Positions 37,056 through 45,333 of a stretch of 64,000 nt of DNA are shown here, one piece after another (the first letter of the stretch is position 1; the number at the start of each line of letters is the position of its first letter). The stretch covers positions 1 through 64,000 of the forward strand of contig NZ_FNPF01000010.1 in the NCBI RefSeq assembly GCF_900107235.1. Reading direction: 5' to 3'. The notes beneath the pieces were generated by a model, which was not told the origin of the DNA, did not search any database, and saw only the letters and a list, made by a program, of their open reading frames with translations. The stretch is from Citreimonas salinaria (GTDB lineage Bacteria; Pseudomonadota; Alphaproteobacteria; Rhodobacterales; Rhodobacteraceae). The translations under genes were made by a program, and so were the position numbers.

Positions 37056-37955
37056 TCAGGCATTGCGGCGGCCACGGGCCATCTGCTCCTCGGCGATCAG
37101 CCACAGCCCCGATGCGACGACCAGCGTCACGCCCAGCACCGTACCCGGCGCGGGGATCTCGCCGAAGGCCGCCATCCCGATCGCCACCATCCAGACGAAT
37201 TGCAGGTTCATCAGCGGCATCGCCACGTGCGCCGGCAGGAGCCGCAGCGCCTCGGCCGAGACGTAACGGGCGCCGAAGAGCATGGCCGCGTAGGCACCGA
37301 CCCACGCCAGGTCGGAGAGGCCCATCGGCTTCCAGACGAAGGGCAGCGCCGCGCCCATGGCGGCCATCAGCGCAAGGTTCGGCCAGAAGACCTGCGCCAG
37401 CGGAACGCGCTCGACCTTGGCGATGCGACGCGCCGCCAGCATCGAGCCGCAGCCCGTCAGCGACGCGGTCAGCGCCCAGGCATGGCCCGCCTGCAGGCCC
37501 GACAGCCCGCCCGGCATCAGCAGCAGCATCCCGCCCGCCCCCAGCAGCAGCGCGGCCCAGGCCGTCGGGCGCGGGCTTTCGCCCAGGACCGGGCCGGAGA
37601 GCGCGGCGGCAAAGAGAGGAATCAGCCCGATGAACAGGAACACGTCGGCGAAGGGCAGCAGCCGGAAGGCCTGGAAAAAGGCGATGGAGGCGACAACCGT
37701 CAGGCCCGCGCGCACGGCCATCGTGCCGCGGCTCGTCACCCCCAGACCGACCTCGCCGCCGCGCCGCGCCGACAGCAGGCAGAACGCGGCGACCAGCGCC
37801 GCCGAGATCGCGAAAAGCTGCGGCGCCTCGTAGCCGCCGGCGATCAGCTTGGTGATACCGTCCGCCCCGGCCATCATGCCGGTATAGATAACGACCAACG
37901 CGGCGCCGGTCAGCGCCCCGCCGGCGGCGAGTCCTTGGATCGCCCGCGCGCTCAT
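37056..37955 (-). CDS. EamA/DMT-family transporter
   Basis: A 299-residue membrane protein with ten hydrophobic segments in two EamA repeats (for example LTGAALVVIYTGMMAGADG, LLPFADVFLFIGLIPLFAAA, TALLLGAGGMLLLMPGG-like AALLLGAGGMLLLMPGG and MNLQFVWMVAIGMAAFGEIP). DMT carriers export metabolites, amino acids or purines. The ATG at 37955 overlaps the stop of the upstream 352-residue gene by four bases, so it is translationally coupled to it. In this setting it could export something made by, or with, the upstream repeat protein; that is inference. Confidence 0.88.
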   Translation of the reverse strand: MSARAIQGLAAGGALTGAALVVIYTGMMAGADGITKLIAGGYEAPQLFAISAALVAAFCLLSARRGGEVGLGVTSRGTMAVRAGLTVVASIAFFQAFRLLPFADVFLFIGLIPLFAAALSGPVLGESPRPTAWAALLLGAGGMLLLMPGGLSGLQAGHAWALTASLTGCGSMLAARRIAKVERVPLAQVFWPNLALMAAMGAALPFVWKPMGLSDLAWVGAYAAMLFGARYVSAEALRLLPAHVAMPLMNLQFVWMVAIGMAAFGEIPAPGTVLGVTLVVASGLWLIAEEQMARGRRNA

Positions 37956-39010
37956 GGCTGTCCGGCCCGTGCGAAGCCCTCGAAGAAGGCGTCGAAATGC
38001 GTGCTCGACCGGGCGGCGGCCTCCATCAGGTCGCAGGTGGCGGGCGACAGGCTGGGCTGCATGCGGTCGCGCATCACGCTCCAGTCGCCGCTGCGGCCCG
38101 CGTCCATCGTCATCATCGCGCGGCTGATCTCGGACAGCGGCGCCATGCGCGGCGCGCGGTCGAAGCGCGTGCGCTCGGCCGCGATCGGCTTGCGGAACAC
38201 CGGCCGGCCGGTGACGGCCGCATGCCAGTTGCAGACCAGGAATTCGTGGTAATCATCCGCGACCGACACGTCCGACGCACAGGTCAGCGCAAAGCTTGCG
38301 GTCTGCTCCTCGAGCCAGTCGGCCCAGAGCAAGGGCGCCGCGTCGCCCGCCCAGTCGAGAGCGATGCAGATCTCGGCCAGCAGGTCGGCGTTCTGTTCGA
38401 GGAACGCCGTCAAGCCCGCGAAATGAAGCGAGCGGATCGCCTCGGGCGGCAGGTCGGCGGCCTTGCGGCCGTATTCGGTCAGATAGAAGACGATATGCGT
38501 CAGTTCATAGGCGGCCTTCTTGTTGGGCAGCGCGAAGGTCGCGTTGCGCGACGCGAAGGCACGCAGCCGGTCGTCCAGACCCGGCTCGCGGATCGGGTCG
38601 ACGCCGCGGCGGCGCATCAGGCGGCGGGCCTCGGCGCGCTGCAGGTCCGACAGTTCGGCCCCCGGCAGGCCCTGCCTTTCGGCGAAGGCGACCATCCGCG
38701 CACCGGTCTCTCCGCCCATGCCCAGGTCCTCGATGTCCAGGACCATCGACAGGAAGAAGCGGTAGTATTGCGGAAAGAAGCGCAGCCGCTCGGCGGCTTC
38801 GCGGTAGAAGGCCTCATGCACCGACAGCGCCTCCGGGGGGACGCTTTGTCCGGTGCATTCCAGCACGTTGAGTAGCTCTGCGTTCTCCTTGAGCCAGAAC
38901 ACGTCGTCCCCGCCGCGCCTGCCCTGGGCGAACAGCGCCAGAAGCGAAGACAGGCGCATTTCGCGCGGCGGAATGCGGTGCGGCGCGTTCAACTGGATCA
39001 CGGTGCTCAT
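37952..39010 (-). CDS. 352-residue protein of unknown function beside the repeat protein
   Basis: I cannot assign this to a family with certainty. It has no signal peptide or membrane segment and is largely helical. Conserved-looking blocks are FFPQYYRFFLSMVLDIEDLG (about 95-114), AYELTHIVFYLTEYGRKAAD, ADLLAEICIALDWAGDAAPL and DDYHEFLVCNWHAAVTGRPV. No cofactor-binding motif (radical SAM, YcaO, ATP-grasp, methyltransferase) is seen. It begins at ATG 39010 with GGAG upstream; a 415-residue frame extends into the repeat gene and is not credible. It lies 104 bases after the repeat-protein stop on the same strand and overlaps the EamA transporter, so the three probably form one operon. It may act on, or bind, the repeat protein. 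Confidence 0.7.
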   Translation of the reverse strand: MSTVIQLNAPHRIPPREMRLSSLLALFAQGRRGGDDVFWLKENAELLNVLECTGQSVPPEALSVHEAFYREAAERLRFFPQYYRFFLSMVLDIEDLGMGGETGARMVAFAERQGLPGAELSDLQRAEARRLMRRRGVDPIREPGLDDRLRAFASRNATFALPNKKAAYELTHIVFYLTEYGRKAADLPPEAIRSLHFAGLTAFLEQNADLLAEICIALDWAGDAAPLLWADWLEEQTASFALTCASDVSVADDYHEFLVCNWHAAVTGRPVFRKPIAAERTRFDRAPRMAPLSEISRAMMTMDAGRSGDWSVMRDRMQPSLSPATCDLMEAAARSSTHFDAFFEGFARAGQP

Positions 39011-39114
39011 GGGCGTCTCCTCGTCTCGTAGCGGCCCGGCCGTCGCCGGCATGGCCGATGTCCAAGTGGGCCGGGACGGGGCGCAGAGGCGCCCCGTCCG
39101 GGCAGGCCTGCGCC

Positions 39115-40077
39115 TCAGGCGCGGACCGGGCCCGACCACGAGGTGAAGGCTTCGGTCGCGTCGCCTGCGTCGCGCTCGGAGCGGACCGGACCCGACCACG
39201 ACGTGAAGGCCTCGACGGCGTCGCCGGCGTCACGCTCGGAGCGGACGGGGCCAGACCACGAGGTGAAGGCTTCGACGGCGTCGCCTGCGTCGCGCTCGGA
39301 GCGGACGGGGCCAGACCACGAGGTGAAGGCTTCGACGGCGTCGCCTGCGTCGCGCTCGGAGCGGACGGGGCCAGACCACGAGGTGAAGGCTTCGACGGCG
39401 TCGCCTGCGTCGCGCTCGGAGCGGACGGGGCCGGACCACGAGGTGAAGGCTTCGACGGCATCGCCTGCGTCACGCTCGGAGCGGACGGGGCCGGACCACG
39501 AGGTGAAGGCTTCGACGGCGTCGCCGGCGTGACGTTCGGAGCGGACGGGGCCGGACCACGAGGTGAAGGCTTCGACGGCGTCGCCGGCGTGACGTTCGGA
39601 GCGGACGGGGCCGGACCACGAGGTGAAGGCTTCGACGGCATCGCCGGCGTGACGTTCGGAGCGAGTCGGGCCCGACCACGAGGTGAAGGCTTCGACGGCG
39701 TCGCCGGCGTGACGTTCGGAGCGGACGGGGCCGGACCACGAGGTGAAGGCTTCGACGGCGTCGCCGGCGTGACGTTCGGAGCGGACGGGGCCGGACCACG
39801 AGGTGAAGGCTTCGACGGCATCGCCGGCGTGACGTTCGGAGCGAGTCGGGCCCGACCACGAGGTGAATGCTTCGACGGCGTCGCCGGCGTGACGTTCGGA
39901 GCGAGTCGGGCCCGACCACGAGGTGAATGCCTCGACTGCATTTCCACTAAAGATTGCCGTCTCGGCCGGGCCCGACCACGATGTGAACATCTCGAGGCCT
40001 TCTCCGGAGAAGCCGCAGACCTGCGGTTCCACGGCAAGAATTTCTTCAGAGATCAGGTGCTTCACTTGGGTCGACAT
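39115..40077 (-). CDS. tandem-repeat protein: leader plus 15 copies of an FTSWSGP unit
   Basis: The 320-residue product has a 27-residue head (begins MSTQVKHLISEEILAVEPQV, contains one Cys at 21) and then 14 full 20-residue repeats plus a final 13-residue copy. The consensus is VEAFTSWSGP-x-RSER-x-AGDA with only two common variable sites: Thr or Val at position 11 and His or Asp at 16. Copy 1 is divergent (LEMFTSWSGPAETAIFSGNA) and the last ends TEAFTSWSGPVRA. There is no signal peptide, no hydrophobic helix and no Cys in the repeats. GAGGAT lies nine bases before the ATG. The layout (leader, many near-identical short cores with Ser/Thr/Trp) resembles a multi-core peptide precursor, but a repetitive structural or binding protein is equally open. 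The opposite strand is also open because the period is 60 bases. Confidence 0.8.
   Translation of the reverse strand: MSTQVKHLISEEILAVEPQVCGFSGEGLEMFTSWSGPAETAIFSGNAVEAFTSWSGPTRSERHAGDAVEAFTSWSGPTRSERHAGDAVEAFTSWSGPVRSERHAGDAVEAFTSWSGPVRSERHAGDAVEAFTSWSGPTRSERHAGDAVEAFTSWSGPVRSERHAGDAVEAFTSWSGPVRSERHAGDAVEAFTSWSGPVRSERDAGDAVEAFTSWSGPVRSERDAGDAVEAFTSWSGPVRSERDAGDAVEAFTSWSGPVRSERDAGDAVEAFTSWSGPVRSERDAGDAVEAFTSWSGPVRSERDAGDATEAFTSWSGPVRA
39118..39996 (-). repeat. 60-bp tandem repeat array, 14.65 units
   Basis: Period exactly 60 bases. Units at 39241-39300, 39301-39360 and 39361-39420 are identical in every base. A higher-order unit is also visible: 39541-39720 and 39721-39900 are 180-base blocks differing at one base. 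Units near the gene start (39901 upward) diverge most. The pattern indicates repeated unequal exchange with recent expansion in the 3' part. Confidence 0.95.
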
Positions 40078-40150
40078 CGATTGATCCTCGCTTGATTTGC
40101 TGAGTTGACGATGTCCAAACGCTCCCCCGAAAAGCGCATTTCAAAAAGTT

Positions 40151-40265
40151 AATTCTTGTTAAAGTTGATTAACGCGCGCATTATCCACATGAAGGTCGAT
40201 CGGCAACTTTCCGCCGCTTTGACTTGAACGTCTCGTGTCCACAGACGCATATTTTCTGTGGATAA
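40151..40265. promoter_or_regulatory. DnaA-box pair with three TTAA half-sites
   Basis: The divergent space between the repeat protein and exonuclease III contains TTATCCACA at 40181-40189 and its exact complement TGTGGATAA at 40257-40265, the consensus DnaA box in both orientations, and a weaker GTGTCCACA at 40235. Just left, TTAA occurs at about 40150, 40160 and 40169, with 6-base gaps and a terminal TTAAC, resembling CtrA half-sites although the standard CtrA spacing is 7. The segment is AT-rich against its surroundings. It may be a DnaA/CtrA-controlled promoter or an origin-like site. Confidence 0.6.
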
Positions 40266-40387
40266 ATTTCGCGTGACCGCCGCAACCCCCGGTTTTGACG
40301 CGGAAAGGCCGCGAATCATCCACGCGGCGGCGCTTGCACGCACTCGGCCGACGGGCCAAAAGGAGGCTCCCGGCAGGAGGGCTTCTG

Positions 40388-41170
40388 GTGAAGATCGCCA
40401 CGTTCAACATCAACGGCATCAAGGCGCGAGTGACCGCGCTGACCGACTGGCTGGACGAGGCCCAGCCGGACGTCGTGCTATGCCAGGAGATCAAGTCCGT
40501 CGACGAAGCCTTCCCGCGCGAGCCTTTCGACGAGCGCGGCTACAATGTCGAGACGCATGGACAGAAAGGCTTCAACGGTGTGGCGATCCTGTCCAAGCAC
40601 CCGCTCGAGGACGTGATGCGCGGCCTGCCGGGTGACGAGACCGACGAACAGGCCCGCTGGATCGAGGCGACCGTGGTGGGCGAACACGACGCCTTGCGCT
40701 TGTGCGGGCTGTACCTTCCCAACGGAAACCCCGCGCCGGGGCCGAAATACGACTACAAGCTTGCCTGGATGGAGCGGCTGGAGGCGCGCGCGCGCGCGCT
40801 GCTGGCCGCGGAAATGCCGGCGATGATGGCCGGCGACTACAACGTCATCCCGCAGCCCGAGGACGTGCATGACCCGAAGGCCTGGGAGGACGACGCGCTG
40901 TACCTGCCGCAGACCCGCGCCGCGTTCCACCGCGTGGTGAACCTGGGCTTCACCGACGCGTTCCGCGTGCGCAACGCCGCACCGGCGCAATATACGTTCT
41001 GGGATTACCAGGCCAATGCCTGGCCACGGAACAAGGGCATCCGGATCGATCACATGCTGCTGAGCCCGCAGGCAGCCGACATGCTCGTCGACTGCCGGAT
41101 CGACAAGGAGATCCGCGACCGCGACAAGCCGTCGGATCACGTGCCGGTCTGGGTCGAGCTGGACCTGTAG
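40388..41170 (+). CDS. xth: exodeoxyribonuclease III
   Basis: The 260-residue EEP-fold nuclease has ATFNINGIKARVTALTDWL at the start, LCQEIKS with the metal Glu, YLPNGNPAPGPKYDYKLAWM, GDYNVIPQPEDVHDPKAWED and the C-terminal IRIDHMLLS and PSDHVPVWVEL. It removes nucleotides from the 3' end of DNA and cleaves abasic sites in base-excision repair. The start is GTG at 40388 with AGGAGG upstream. It converges on rnd, with 4 bases between the stops. Confidence 0.95.
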   Translation: MKIATFNINGIKARVTALTDWLDEAQPDVVLCQEIKSVDEAFPREPFDERGYNVETHGQKGFNGVAILSKHPLEDVMRGLPGDETDEQARWIEATVVGEHDALRLCGLYLPNGNPAPGPKYDYKLAWMERLEARARALLAAEMPAMMAGDYNVIPQPEDVHDPKAWEDDALYLPQTRAAFHRVVNLGFTDAFRVRNAAPAQYTFWDYQANAWPRNKGIRIDHMLLSPQAADMLVDCRIDKEIRDRDKPSDHVPVWVELDL

Positions 41171-41174
41171 CGGT

Positions 41175-42332
41175 CTAGAGTTCGATCACCTTCACCCGCT
41201 CGCCCTCGGCCGCCAGCGCGATACGCCCCTCGCAAAGGCGCAGCGCATCGTCGCCGAACACCTCGCGCCGCCAACCCTTCAACGCAGCCACGTCGCGCGC
41301 GCCACCGGCGATCCGGTCGAGTTCGGCCGCCTGCGCGATCAGCTTCGACGCGACGCCGTAGGTTTCCGTCTTGGCCTTCAGCAACACGCGCAGCAGGTCG
41401 GCCAGCGCCTGGTTCACCTGGTCGTTCTCGCGACCGCGCTCGGCTTCGGGCAGGTCCTCTTTCGGGCAGTTCTGCCCCGCCGCGACGGCTGCCAGGATAC
41501 CGTCAGCGATGTCGCCCTTGCGGGCCTCGCGCAGCAGCAGGCGCGACCGGCCCAGGTCCTGCAGGTTCGCGGGCTTGGTCGAGGCAAGCTCGACCAGCGC
41601 GTCGTCCTTGAACACGCGGTTGCGCGGGATGTTGCGCGACTGGGCGTACGACTCGCGAAAGGCGGCAAGCTCGCGCACGATGGCCATGAAGCGCGGGCTG
41701 TTCGAGCGGGTCTTGATCCGCTTCCAGGCGTCGCGCGGCCGGGTGATGTAGGTCTCGGGGTCGGTCAGCACGGCGACCTCCTCGGCGACCCAGCGTTCGC
41801 GTCCCGTCTCTTCCAGCTTGGCTGACAGGAACTCATAGATGTCGCGCAAATGCGTCACGTCGGCCAGCGCGTAAGTCTTCTGCGCATCGGTCAGCGGGCG
41901 GCGCGACCAGTCGGTGAAGCGCGAGGTCTTGTCGACGGTGCCCTTGGCGATGCGCTTGACCAGCGTCTCGTAGCCGACCTGCTCGCCGAAGCCGCAGACC
42001 ATCGCCGCCACCTGCGTGTCGAACAGCGGCGCGGGGATCACGCCGTGGTCGATCTGGAATATCTCGAGGTCCTGCCGGGCGGCGTGGAACACCTTGACCA
42101 CCGAATCGTCGCGGAACACGTCCATCAACGGTTCCAGCGACAACCCTTCGACCAGTGGATCGACCAGAACGGCGTCATCCTCGCCGCGGCCGGGCAGCGC
42201 CAGTTGCACGAGGCACAGCTTGGAATAATAGGTCCGCTCGCGCAGGAATTCGGTGTCGACGGTGACGTAGGGGGCCTGATGGGCGCGCGCGCAGAACGCC
42301 GAAAGTGCCGCGGTATCCGTGATCGTCTGCAT
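41175..42332 (-). CDS. rnd: ribonuclease D
   Basis: A 385-residue DEDD exonuclease: VTVDTEFLRERTYYSKLCLV (first Asp and Glu), KVFHAARQDLEIF (second Asp), TYALADVTHLRDIYEFL (last Asp), then two HRDC-like helical domains (NIPRNRVFKDDALVELA in the first). RNase D trims the 3' ends of tRNA precursors. The ATG at 42332 follows a proper spacing; the much longer open frame upstream is antisense to purN and is not coding. Confidence 0.94.
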   Translation of the reverse strand: MQTITDTAALSAFCARAHQAPYVTVDTEFLRERTYYSKLCLVQLALPGRGEDDAVLVDPLVEGLSLEPLMDVFRDDSVVKVFHAARQDLEIFQIDHGVIPAPLFDTQVAAMVCGFGEQVGYETLVKRIAKGTVDKTSRFTDWSRRPLTDAQKTYALADVTHLRDIYEFLSAKLEETGRERWVAEEVAVLTDPETYITRPRDAWKRIKTRSNSPRFMAIVRELAAFRESYAQSRNIPRNRVFKDDALVELASTKPANLQDLGRSRLLLREARKGDIADGILAAVAAGQNCPKEDLPEAERGRENDQVNQALADLLRVLLKAKTETYGVASKLIAQAAELDRIAGGARDVAALKGWRREVFGDDALRLCEGRIALAAEGERVKVIEL

Positions 42333-42409
42333 CGGTTCGGTCTTCCTGTCTGTCGGCGTCGTCGGCACCCCTTGATAGGCGAAGGACACGCGGATTGGAA
42401 CGTGTCCCG

Positions 42410-43000
42410 TCAGTCCAGCATGACGGGGTCGGTCTCGCCCTCGGCGAAGCGGCGCAGGACCAGCGGGTAGAGCCGGTGCTCGAGCAGCTGGACCCGCGCG
42501 GCCAGCGTCGCGGGCGTGTCGTCGGGCGCGATGCGCAGCCGCGCCTGGCCCAGGATCGGGCCGTCGTCCAGCGCGGGCGTGACCGCATGCACGGTGCAGC
42601 CATGTTCGGCCTCTCCCGCCGCCAGCGCGCGGGCATGGGTGTCGAGCCCGCGGTATTTCGGCAACAGCGAGGGGTGGATGTTCAGCATCCGGCCTGCCCA
42701 ACGGGACACGAAATCCGCTGTCAGGACACGCATGAAGCCAGCGAGGCACAGGATGTCCGGCGCGTGCGGCGCAAGGGCCGCGTCCAGCGCGGTCTCGAAC
42801 GCGGCACGGTCGCGGCCGAAGGCGCGGTGGTCGACCGTCTCGATGGCCACGCCGCGCGCAGCGGCCCTTGCCAGCCCGCCGGCGCCGGGCACGTTCGACA
42901 GCACCACGCAAGCGCGCGCAGGATGATCGCCGGTCATGCTGTCGACCAGCGCCTCCATGTTCGAACCGCTGCCCGAGATCAGGATGCCGACGCGCGTCAC
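42410..43000 (-). CDS. purN: phosphoribosylglycinamide formyltransferase
   Basis: A 196-residue enzyme that transfers a formyl group from 10-formyl-THF to GAR in purine synthesis. Signatures: [14 protein letters not shown] at the start, LAGFMRVL, and the catalytic [20 protein letters not shown], followed by [17 protein letters not shown]. It starts with GTG at 43000, overlapping the purM stop by four bases. Confidence 0.96.
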   Translation of the reverse strand: MTRVGILISGSGSNMEALVDSMTGDHPARACVVLSNVPGAGGLARAAARGVAIETVDHRAFGRDRAAFETALDAALAPHAPDILCLAGFMRVLTADFVSRWAGRMLNIHPSLLPKYRGLDTHARALAAGEAEHGCTVHAVTPALDDGPILGQARLRIAPDDTPATLAARVQLLEHRLYPLVLRRFAEGETDPVMLD

Positions 43001-44043
43001 GCCAGCCGGCCGTCGTAGGTGACCCCCTGCCCCTCGGTGACGCGGCCGAGCGTGAATACCGTCTCGCCCGAAGTGCGAAGCCGATCCAACAGCGCCTCGG
43101 CGCGGTCCGCTGCCGCGATTACGACCATGCCGATGCCGCAGTTGAAGGCGCGCAGCATCTCGGCCTGATCCACTCCGCCGACCTCGCGCAGCCAACTGAA
43201 GACCGGTGGTGCCGCGATGGCGTTCAGGTCGATCGTCGCGCCCAGCCCGTCGGGCAAAACGCGCGGCAGGTTCTCGGTCAGGCCGCCGCCGGTGATGTGC
43301 GCCAGCGCGTTCACGCCGCCCGCGCGGATCACGTCCAGCGCCGGGCGCACGTAAAGCCGCGTGGGCGTCAGAAGCGCCGCACCCAGTGCGCCGTCCCCGA
43401 AGGGCGCGGGATCGTCCCAGTCCAGGCCCGCGCGCTCGACGATGCGTCGCACGAGGCTGTAACCGTTCGAATGCACCCCGTCGGACGCCAGCCCAAGCAG
43501 CACGTCGCCCGCAGCCACGCCGGCCGGCAGTGCCGTGCCGCGCTGCATCGCGCCGACGGCAAAGCCCGCCAAGTCGAAGTCGCCCGCGGGATACATGCCC
43601 GGCATCTCTGCCGTCTCGCCGCCGATCAGCGCGCAGCCGGCCTGCGCGCAGCCCTCGGCAATTCCTTCGATGACTTGCGCGGCCGTATCGGTGTCCAGCT
43701 TTCCGGTAGCGAAATAGTCGAGGAAGAACAGCGGTTCGGCCCCTTGGCACACTAGGTCGTTGACGCACATGGCCACGAGGTCGATGCCGACGCCCGCGAC
43801 GTGCCCGGTGTCGATGGCGATGCGCAGCTTGGTGCCGACGCCGTCGGTCGCAGCGACCAGAACCGGGTCGTCGTAGCCTGCCGCCTTCAGGTCGAACAGC
43901 GCGCCGAAACCGCCGAGGCCGGCCATCGTGCCGGGCCGATCGGTGCGCTTCGCCGCCGGCTTGATGCGTTCGACCAGTGCGTTGCCGGCATCGATGTCGA
44001 CGCCCGCCGCGCTGTAGGTCTGCCCGCTGCCCTTTTCGCTCAT
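42997..44043 (-). CDS. purM: phosphoribosylformylglycinamidine cyclo-ligase
   Basis: The 348-residue AIR synthetase: [79 protein letters not shown] and [16 protein letters not shown] all appear in order. It closes the imidazole ring using ATP. Coupled to purN through a GTGA overlap. Confidence 0.97.
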   Translation of the reverse strand: MSEKGSGQTYSAAGVDIDAGNALVERIKPAAKRTDRPGTMAGLGGFGALFDLKAAGYDDPVLVAATDGVGTKLRIAIDTGHVAGVGIDLVAMCVNDLVCQGAEPLFFLDYFATGKLDTDTAAQVIEGIAEGCAQAGCALIGGETAEMPGMYPAGDFDLAGFAVGAMQRGTALPAGVAAGDVLLGLASDGVHSNGYSLVRRIVERAGLDWDDPAPFGDGALGAALLTPTRLYVRPALDVIRAGGVNALAHITGGGLTENLPRVLPDGLGATIDLNAIAAPPVFSWLREVGGVDQAEMLRAFNCGIGMVVIAAADRAEALLDRLRTSGETVFTLGRVTEGQGVTYDGRLA

Positions 44044-44144
44044 AGCCTGTCACTCCGCTTTGGCAGGCGCTTAGCCGATCGCGCGGGGTGCTGCAATCTC
44101 TCGGCTTGACCAGCAGGGCGGCTCTGCTAGGGAAACGTCACGGT

Positions 44145-44221
44145 GGGCCTGTAGCTCAATTGGTTAGAGCAGGGCGCTCATAACGCCTTGGTTGGGGGTT
44201 CAAGTCCCTCCGGGCCTACCA
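44145..44221 (+). tRNA. tRNA with CAT anticodon (Ile2 favoured over Met)
   Basis: Starts GGGCCTGTAGCTCAATTGG and ends CTCCGGGCCTACCA; the acceptor stem pairs with two G-U pairs. The anticodon loop CTCATAA gives CAT. The arm after the anticodon (CCTTGGTTGGGGGTTCAAG) looks more like the lysidine-modified tRNA-Ile2 than elongator Met, but identity needs comparison. It is not the initiator form. CCA encoded, 77 bases. Confidence 0.85.
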
Positions 44222-44409
44222 GACAAACAACTGCAAATCACCCGATTTTGCGTGGCGTGGGACACCTGCGCACCCGCGCAATCCGTCATGCCCGCCCTGT
44301 GAGGCGGGCACGCCCCTCGGAGCTTACGCGGAAGTGGCAATCAGGTGGGGGACTACGGAATCCAAGCTGCGTGTCAATTTTGACCACCGCTTGACACCCG
44401 GGGCGGCGC

Positions 44410-45333
44410 CTATCCCTCGATCAACACGGCGCCCGGGGGAACCGGAATGCCGCAGTCCGTCGGTGGCGGCTGCTGCCCCGGCGGACGATCAGGATACCAG
44501 ACTTGGCACAGCCCCGGCGGCGGCAGATGGCCAGCTGGTACATGCACGTCATGGCGCCGTTCCACTTCGCGCTCGAACGGCTCGTTCAATTCCTTGATCC
44601 GATCGGCATAGGTCATCGCGATGCAGTCGAGATCTCTGCCGCAGGAATCCCGCTCAGAACGCAACCATTGCAACTGCGCGCGGTCCTCGTCGCTCGCCTT
44701 GGCTCGCCCGTAGACAAGCTCGAGCATTGCGTCGAGCCGCGAGAGGTCGCGGTTGTCGCAGATCGTCCGCTCTGTTGGGTTTAGGCGCGTGGCGTCGCAC
44801 CAGGGCCGCGGTATCATCGCGTCAAGCTTCAGCCAGACCGCCGATGCCGGGTCGAAGCTGCCGTCGGCCCGATCGGCGGCGCCTTCATCCGGCGGCAGGT
44901 TGGAATCGCCTAGCCAGGACCGAAGGCCATATTCTGCCATCGGGTTGTCTGCCGGTGGACGCCTGAGGATCGGGGAGATCCCTGTCTCACGTCCATCGCT
45001 GTCAGCGTCGTATCCGCGGTTCGTTTCGCCGGCGGGCTGGGCGATAGCGCGCAGCTCGGCGATGCGATCCCTGTAGGTGTACTCGAGGCAAGCGATGTCC
45101 CGCCCGCATTCGTTGCGGCTCGCAAGCCACCGACCTTGATCAAGATCGCCGTCGATCCGCCTCGCCTGTTGGTATGCCGTGTTCAGCTTTTGGTCGAGCA
45201 GGCTCAGAACCGCGTTCGAACATATCGTTCTTTCGCTCGTGTTCAGGTCGGGAGATCTGCACCAGGAGGGGGTTTCGGCGCTCGCACTCTCCGCGCCGAC
45301 AGAGAACGCGATGGCGAAAAGCGCGTGTCTCAT
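44410..45333 (-). CDS. secreted protein with two LprI-like domains
   Basis: A 307-residue protein with a signal peptide (RHALFAIAFSVGAESASA). Two similar domains of the LprI (PF07007) type follow: SWCRSPDLNTSERTICSNAV with RNECGRDIACLEYTYRDRIA, and PWCDATRLNPTERTICDNRD with RDSCGRDLDCIAMTYADRI. Each has two cysteine pairs. In mycobacteria such a domain inhibits lysozyme; in proteobacteria the domain is widespread and mostly unassigned. The C-terminal tail is proline-rich. The ATG at 45333 starts a proper signal peptide; a longer frame does not. Confidence 0.8.
   Translation of the reverse strand: MRHALFAIAFSVGAESASAETPSWCRSPDLNTSERTICSNAVLSLLDQKLNTAYQQARRIDGDLDQGRWLASRNECGRDIACLEYTYRDRIAELRAIAQPAGETNRGYDADSDGRETGISPILRRPPADNPMAEYGLRSWLGDSNLPPDEGAADRADGSFDPASAVWLKLDAMIPRPWCDATRLNPTERTICDNRDLSRLDAMLELVYGRAKASDEDRAQLQWLRSERDSCGRDLDCIAMTYADRIKELNEPFEREVERRHDVHVPAGHLPPPGLCQVWYPDRPPGQQPPPTDCGIPVPPGAVLIEG

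Noticed and set aside
39118-39996. CRISPR-like array
   Set aside because: The repeats are contiguous 60-base coding units without variable spacers, and no cas gene is near.
39058-40095. Long repetitive open frame on the plus strand opposite the repeat protein
   Set aside because: The 60-base period keeps all frames open; this one lacks a good ribosome site, is glycine-arginine biased and starts in the next gene. The minus frame has a leader, a good site and conserved protein sequence.
41175-42911. Longer 578-codon frame for ribonuclease D
   Set aside because: The extra N-terminal part is antisense-like, arginine-rich sequence inside purN; RNase D normally starts at the ATG at 42332.
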